In this document: positions 59,522-64,000 of the stretch, piece by piece | Layout: the number at the start of each line of letters is the position of its first letter | Numbering within the stretch: the first letter of the stretch is position 1 | Source: Aurantiochytrium sp. KH105 | Lineage: Eukaryota; Sar; Bigyra; Thraustochytrida; Thraustochytriidae | Length of the DNA: 64,000 nt | Direction: 5' to 3' | Assembly (NCBI GenBank): GCA_003116975.1 | Contig: BGKB01000083.1 | Location: 284,504-348,503, forward strand | Translations under genes and position numbers: made by a program | The notes under the pieces: model-generated | Seen by the model: the letters and a program-made list of their open reading frames with translations, nothing else | What the model was told of the DNA's origin: nothing | Database searches by the model: none

Positions 59522-59696
59522 GGCCCGCGCCGGCGCCGGCGCCCGCCCCGACGCCGGCACCGGCGCCGGCTCCGGCGTGCGCGAGACCGGTTACGGGCCT
59601 CACGCCCGCCTGGACCTGCGCGGACACGGCGCTGAAGAACTCCGCGGTGCGGTCCACCACCGCGCCGCCCTCGTCCCCGCCCTGCCACGGCGCCAT
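58542..59696 (-). CDS. Syntaxin-5/Sed5-type Qa-SNARE
   Basis: A Golgi SNARE that drives ER-to-Golgi and intra-Golgi fusion. 384 aa from ATG 59696. The N-terminus has the short syntaxin-5 pattern (R-T-A-E-F, residues 16-20), then an Ala/Gly-only tract (about 39-72), then the three-helix Habc region (about 76-195). A Gln/Ser-rich linker follows. The SNARE motif (about 300-353) holds the central Gln (Q318) within FHQLAHMV, and the tail anchor (about 363-384) contains SNNRWLAAKILFVLLFF, all close to syntaxin-5. The GA tract of about 34 residues, coded by GCGCCC-type units, is not a feature of the family. Divergent from the first cyclin gene. Confidence 0.93.
59495..59575 (-). repeat. GCGCCC/GGCGCC coding repeat (Ala-Gly tract)
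   Basis: Short GC units within the syntaxin gene, read as alternating Gly-Ala on the minus strand. The run is in frame. Confidence 0.85.
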
Positions 59697-60535
59697 CGCT
59701 GCTGTGCGCTGCGCTGCGCCGCGCCGCGCCGCGCCTGCGTGCGTGCAGCGTGCTTTGCTTTTCTGCAGCGCTCGCTCGCTCGCTAGCTACGAAAAAGGCC
59801 TTTTCTGCTCCACGTGGCCGCCTTTCGCCGCCTCTAGCACCATCAAATCGCCCCTCGCTGCTCCCGAGGCAGGCAGGGCACGCGCGCGGGAGTCTGCAGC
59901 CGACTTTCTGCTCCGCGCGAGCCTCCTCCAGCCCCGAGTCCGCTCGCCACGTACGCCTGGCCGGGGAGGCAGCAAGGTCTCCTCGCTGCTGGCCTTGCTT
60001 GCTTGCGTGCTTGCTCGCTTGCTTGCTTGCTTGCTCTTCGGTGCTGCTTGTTCACTCACGCTCGCTGTCGAGCACGGCGCCGCCTCGCTCGAGGTCAATC
60101 GCGACCCGCCGGGGGGTGTGCGCGTACGCGCGCGAGGTCTGGGCGCGCGACGCGGCGGCGCAGGGTCGCTCGCGCGCTCGGTCGCTCGCAGCTGCAGGCT
60201 GGGCCGCGGCTGGCGGCACGGCGGGCGGGACTGGCCGAGGACGCGCCGCGAGGGACGGCCGCTTGCTTGCGAGCGCGAGCGCAGACCGCCGAAGTGCGGC
60301 CGGCCCGAGGCCAGCGGCGCCACGCGACCATGCGCAAACCGGCCGGCGCAAAGGGAGGACCACGTCAGGCGCGCCTCGCGAGGGCGGCGGCAGACCTGCA
60401 AGCTCGACTCCGGCTGGCAGAGCGAGGGCAGAGCGAGAGCAGACCTGCAACGAGCTGACGCGGGAGACTGGCTGGCTGGCTGCCTGACTGACTGACGGGG
60501 GACCGCGACGAGAGAGAGGCAAGCGAGAACCATCC
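59697..60535. other. Divergent spacer with a TTGC array
   Basis: Shared upstream region of the syntaxin and first cyclin genes. A TTGC array at 60000-60036 and general GC richness. ORFs on both strands are low complexity. No gene is seen. Confidence 0.55.
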
Positions 60536-61309
60536 ATGGAGGCACGTGAAAACGTGGCGACTCGGTTTCGCGCGCAAACCTTATTCGCTAAAATGGAGGC
60601 TAGCAGCCACAGACCGGAGAGCTGCGCCAAGCGGATATGGAGACCAAGGGAAATGTCTGTCGAGACCTCGCCAGGGAGCACGAGCACCATGTGCAGCGGA
60701 AGCACCTTTTACAGCAGCACGAGCAGCAGCGGATGCCGACGAAACAGCATCAACATAGACACACATTCGGACCACGAGGGTCCGTTGAAGGCAGGCAAAC
60801 GTCCACGACCGCTCGAGCGCGTCGTCATTTCTACTCTCGGCAAGGCGCTCGGGGCGATGGCAAATCGCGCAAAAGACCTGAACAAGACCGATGATGATGC
60901 TTTTGTCGGACCGAGCGTGCCCGAAATCTCCATGGAAAACTACCTGTACCGCCTCGCGGGCTACTTGAACCAATGGCAAGGGGAGAAAGCGGGCGGAACT
61001 TCGCTTGGCCTTCGCGCCTTGATCATGGGCCTCGTCTATGTCGATCGTCTCTGTGCGCGGGACCCTGGCATGATGCTTTCTCCTGTGAACATCCACCGCA
61101 TCTGCATGACCACAACGTTGGTGGCCGTAAAGTCCATTGAGGACGCGCCCTTTCTGAATTCTTTTTGGTGCCAAGTCGGTGGCGTAAGTCTGCGCGAGCT
61201 CAACGCTCTAGAGCTGCATCTCCTCAAGCGTCTCGACTGGGACGTCAATGTGTCAAGGGAGGTGTTCGACCGCACCCTCGCCATGCTGCGCTCGGTGGCA
61301 GCAGTCTGA
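60536..61309 (+). CDS. PHO80/cyclin-P/U-like cyclin (copy 1)
   Basis: 257 aa from ATG 60536. After a Ser/Thr-rich start (1-90), a cyclin fold runs from about 130 to 255: ISMENYLYRLAGYLNQW, GLRALIMGLVYVDRLC, NIHRICMTTTLVAVK, FWCQVGGVSLRELNALELHLLKRLDWDV. This is the pattern of the PHO80-type (cyclin P/U) group, which pair with a CDK of the PHO85 or CDK5/16 type and often act in nutrient signalling or the cell cycle. A destruction-box candidate is not obvious. It is arranged tail to tail with a second, related cyclin at 61931-63070. Confidence 0.88.
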   Translation: MEARENVATRFRAQTLFAKMEASSHRPESCAKRIWRPREMSVETSPGSTSTMCSGSTFYSSTSSSGCRRNSINIDTHSDHEGPLKAGKRPRPLERVVISTLGKALGAMANRAKDLNKTDDDAFVGPSVPEISMENYLYRLAGYLNQWQGEKAGGTSLGLRALIMGLVYVDRLCARDPGMMLSPVNIHRICMTTTLVAVKSIEDAPFLNSFWCQVGGVSLRELNALELHLLKRLDWDVNVSREVFDRTLAMLRSVAAV

Positions 61310-61930
61310 TTCGTAATTTCACGGCTTATTTCATGACCATCAACTCACAGCTCATAGGCGAGCGTCACATCCTGGCCGCGCTGCGATTCTTGACGCACCC
61401 AACCCATCAATGATACCCTTTTTGTCGACATGCGAATCGACACGGAAGTACGAAAGTACTGCCACATGCCCTATTATTTATTGATCACATCGTACCAGGC
61501 TGCAGCAGCCTCGGGGGAGGAAGCAAAAGGGACGGAAGGCCGGACAAGCGCCGTACTGCTCGCTTTGCCGCGCCTTGCCTCCGAGCCTGGCCGTCGTGCC
61601 AGCGGTGTGATGAGAAAAACTAGACTTTCCATTTTTCCGCCCTTTCTTTTTTTGCTTGTTTTTTCGGGTTTGGTTTGGAATGTTGAAACCTAATGCCATG
61701 GTCAACTCGTTGTCGCGCGCCGTGGCGTTGCAAGTATCCGGACGCGCCGAACGGACGCGTCAACGGCCCGTAGGCCTAGAGTATAGGTCATTGTGAGAAC
61801 AGAGCAGACAGAACAAACAGAATAATTTTCTAGATTAGGAAAGTAATAACAAGGCAAGCCAAAAAGGGGGGGGGGGGGGGGTAGTATGATATGAAGACTG
61901 TGAATGAGTGAAAGAAGGCCCGGCTGCCGA
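61310..61930. other. Spacer between the two cyclin genes
   Basis: 621 bases between convergent stops. It contains a poly-G run (61866-61881). No gene is seen. Confidence 0.55.
61866..61881. repeat. Homopolymer G run (16)
   Basis: Sixteen G in a row on the plus strand, in the spacer between the cyclins. Its length may be unreliable in the assembly. Confidence 0.9.
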
Positions 61931-63070
61931 TCATCTTGCATCCAAGAGCTGCGAGACCATAGAAGAGCACGTCTCGTACTCGTCAGGGTGAATAAATAAG
62001 TCGAACTTGAGAAGAGCGCACAGCTGGAACTCGAGATGATTGAGCTCCGCGAGCTCGAGGCCCCCAACCTGGGCCCAGAACCTGTTGCTCACCTTGCGGT
62101 CTTCTGTGAATTTTACAGCGAGCAGCATGCCCGCGAGAATGATACGATGCATGTTGAATGTTGAAATGCGCGCGCGCGGATACACTTGGTGGATACGGTC
62201 CGTGTAAATGAGAGCGATCAAGAGGCTCCGGAGACCCACGTCACTGCCGGGACTTCCCACCTCACCCAGCGCCTCGGCGCCCTCGACCTCGTCAGCCGAG
62301 GACCGCTTGTCGCCCATGTGTGGCGTGGCCTTTTCCTGCTTCCAGGCACCCAGGTAATGTACGAGGCGCGCGAGGTAGTCGCGGAAGCGAAAGCTCGGGC
62401 GTTCCGAGCCACGAAACGCCTGGAGCGCGTCGTCCTCGACGTCCACGTCCTGGCAGAAAACGTCGTTGAGACCAGCCACCTCCTCGAGAGCGTCGCCGAT
62501 GGCGGTAATAAGGCGAGCGCGAGGGCTCGCGGCGGCGGTCTCCGCTTCCGCCTCCTCTGCCTCGGCCTCGGCCTCGGCCACGGCCGCTGCGGCTGCGGCA
62601 GGGCACATCGGGTCTGTGGCATCGGACCCGAGCCGCCTCGTGCGTCCGGCTTCGGGCACGTCGGGGCTACGCCCGTACAAGGACCCTCCGCTGCACGGAG
62701 ACGGCGGCGTGGCCACGGCGGCGGCTTCCTGGCCTACCGCCTTTTGCTCCTGCTCCTCCTCCTCGTCGTCGTCGTCTTCTGCCTCCTCGTCGTACCTGCA
62801 CGAGCACTTTCGCGCGACCTTGGCCCTGTCCTCTGCGTTCACGCGCAGCCTGCGCTTGACGCCTGCGTGACGTACCTCTCGCTGCTGCTCTTGTCCCTTT
62901 TCTCCTCCTCCTCGTCGCGCTTGTGCTCGAGCATGGCGCGCTTGTACCTGCCTCTCCGGCTCCTGCTCCCGCCCCTGCGCACGCTGCCGCTGCGGCTCGC
63001 CCGCGGCCTTACGCTGCACGCCCGCCCGGAGCTGCACGCCGGCGGCGGCCGCGAGCGCCGCGCGCAGCAT
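61931..63070 (-). CDS. PHO80/cyclin-P/U-like cyclin (copy 2)
   Basis: 379 aa from ATG 63070; the frame is open to 63196 without an ATG. The first half is low complexity: Arg/Gln/Glu-rich, then an acidic tract, then an Ala/Glu run. The cyclin fold follows (about 190-375) and matches copy 1 closely in order and spacing: FRDYLARLVHYLGAWKQEK, GLRSLLIALIYTDRIH, NMHRIILAGMLLAVKF, FWAQVGGLELAELNHLEFQLCALLKFDLFI. The real start may be downstream of 63070, since the first 130 residues are compositionally like the surrounding spacer. Confidence 0.82.
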   Translation of the reverse strand: MLRAALAAAAGVQLRAGVQRKAAGEPQRQRAQGREQEPERQVQARHARAQARRGGGEKGQEQQREVRHAGVKRRLRVNAEDRAKVARKCSCRYDEEAEDDDDEEEEQEQKAVGQEAAAVATPPSPCSGGSLYGRSPDVPEAGRTRRLGSDATDPMCPAAAAAAVAEAEAEAEEAEAETAAASPRARLITAIGDALEEVAGLNDVFCQDVDVEDDALQAFRGSERPSFRFRDYLARLVHYLGAWKQEKATPHMGDKRSSADEVEGAEALGEVGSPGSDVGLRSLLIALIYTDRIHQVYPRARISTFNMHRIILAGMLLAVKFTEDRKVSNRFWAQVGGLELAELNHLEFQLCALLKFDLFIHPDEYETCSSMVSQLLDAR

Positions 63071-64000
63071 CGCGCCGCGCGCGCTCTCGGGTTTGTTCGC
63101 CTCGCCGTGCTCGTCCTGCGCGAGCTCGACGATGGCGTCTTCGCAATCGCAATCGCAGCCACAGACAGACAGACAGACGGACACTAACTGCAACAAGACG
63201 CACGCACGTGCCGGTTCCGGCGCCTCGATGCGCGCCGGCCCCGCCCCGCCGGCTCGGCGCCGGCCCTCGCGCGTCTGCGACCGCTCGCCTCGCCCGCCGC
63301 GCGCCCGGCGGCCTCGCAGGCGAGCGCGGGCGGTGAAGCACGCCGGCAGGCGAGCAGGCGAGAAGCCTCGCAGGCGCGGCGGCTTCGACCTGCGAGGTGC
63401 CGCAACGATGTCGCGATCCCGCCGAGCGAGCCCCGCGCGACCCAGGCAGACAGACAGGCAGCCAGCGACCCGGGCAGGCAGACGCGCCAGTCGAGCGGCG
63501 CGCGCGCGGGACTGCCGCGTCCTCGCTCGCCTCGCTCGCCTCGCCTCCTCGCGCCGCGCCGTGGTCCGCGCGGGCGGTCGCTCGGGCGCCGCGACTGCGA
63601 TTTCATTCTGCTCGCTCGGCTTTCTCGCGTTCCTTTCTCCCTGCTTTCTTCCCTTCTTCCTTTCACTCCCGCCTGCAGGGACTTACCTTACCTTGCTCTC
63701 AGCCTGTCGCGGTACCGGTTTGGGGGACCGCGCGGTACCCTGGCGGCGGTAAGAGCGAGGCCCTCGCCGCCCGCCCGAGCGCCCCGAGCGCGAGCCGCGG
63801 CGAGCGCCGGGCGGGCGCGGAGGAAGAGAGGGAGCGCGCGCGGCGCGGGCGGAGAGGCGCGAGGGCCTGGCGGCGCGAGCGCGGGCGCGAGGGCGGGCGG
63901 GGCCTGGCTGGAAGCGCGGGAGCCTCGCGTGAAATGGCGCCGGGGCGCGTGAAATGCTGCGACGCCGCTGTTTTTTTTATTTCCTGGTTGTTACTTTTAT
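63071..64000. other. GC-rich right edge of the window
   Basis: Very GC-rich, with a GACA cluster (63166-63180) and repeats of GCAGGCGAGCAGGCGAG type (63316-63400). ORFs on both strands are low complexity and mirrored. No gene or RNA was recognised. Confidence 0.55.

Noticed and set aside
59122-60545. ORFs antisense to syntaxin-5 and in the spacer next to it
   Set aside because: Shadow of a well-supported SNARE gene and GC-rich spacer; low-complexity products.
62186-63752. Plus-strand ORFs opposite the second cyclin
   Set aside because: Antisense to a cyclin fold that matches its neighbour; products are low complexity.

Overview
This is nuclear DNA of a unicellular eukaryote, read here as a probable stramenopile of the thraustochytrid (labyrinthulomycete) type. 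The case for a eukaryote is firm: it carries MRE11, TAF8, a syntaxin-5-type SNARE, a Sec66-like translocon subunit, an EDEM-type mannosidase with an ER-retention tail, type II pantothenate kinase, cyclins and an inward-rectifier K+ channel. The narrower placement is inference from style: compact, almost intronless genes, GC-rich spacers full of simple repeats, and stramenopile-like domain mixing. TAA, TAG and TGA all serve as stops, so the standard code applies. A 157-base run of N at 53680-53836 is an assembly gap.

Layout. 0-5 kb: a coiled-coil protein cut by the left edge, a mitochondrial-looking 2-oxoglutarate/Fe(II) oxygenase and an armadillo-like repeat protein. 5.6-12.7 kb: MRE11, with one clear intron, facing a giant EF-hand protein. 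13-25.8 kb: a HIT-like protein, TAF8, a multi-pass membrane protein, a VOC (glyoxalase-fold) protein fused to EF-hands, pantothenate kinase, a VIT1/CCC1 iron transporter and a second 2OG oxygenase. 26.6-36.9 kb: a Sec66-like protein, a polyglutamine nuclear protein with two Tudor-like modules, a long ankyrin protein and a second VOC-like protein. 37-49 kb: a Kir K+ channel fused to tandem GST/CLIC-like modules, a large EF-hand protein, and an EDEM3-like mannosidase. 49.5-53 kb: a LOTUS/cold-shock-like/NYN RNA-binding protein. 53.7-58.5 kb: the gap, a truncated reading frame and a 4.4-kb gene-poor, repeat-rich desert. 58.5-63 kb: syntaxin-5 and two related cyclins arranged tail to tail.

The genes do not form one pathway. 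They look like ordinary eukaryotic single-gene units, often in divergent pairs about 0.5-0.9 kb apart or convergent pairs 150-550 bases apart. Themes that recur are Ca2+ binding (three EF-hand proteins), redox or metal chemistry (two 2OG oxygenases, an iron transporter, VOC proteins, GST-like modules) and secretory-pathway function (Sec66, EDEM, syntaxin-5).

The most striking item is the Kir-GST/CLIC fusion at 37062-41789. A complete K+ pore and Kir cytoplasmic domain continue in one reading frame into at least three GST/CLIC-type modules carrying CPYS, CPSS and CPFS motifs. This suggests a redox- or ligand-gated channel. Next in interest are the NYN domain split by a long low-complexity insert (49526-52813) and the VOC-EF-hand fusion (20017-21303). 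Several ORFs begin upstream of the first ATG; for these the first in-frame ATG is given as the start, and the true start stays open without transcript data.
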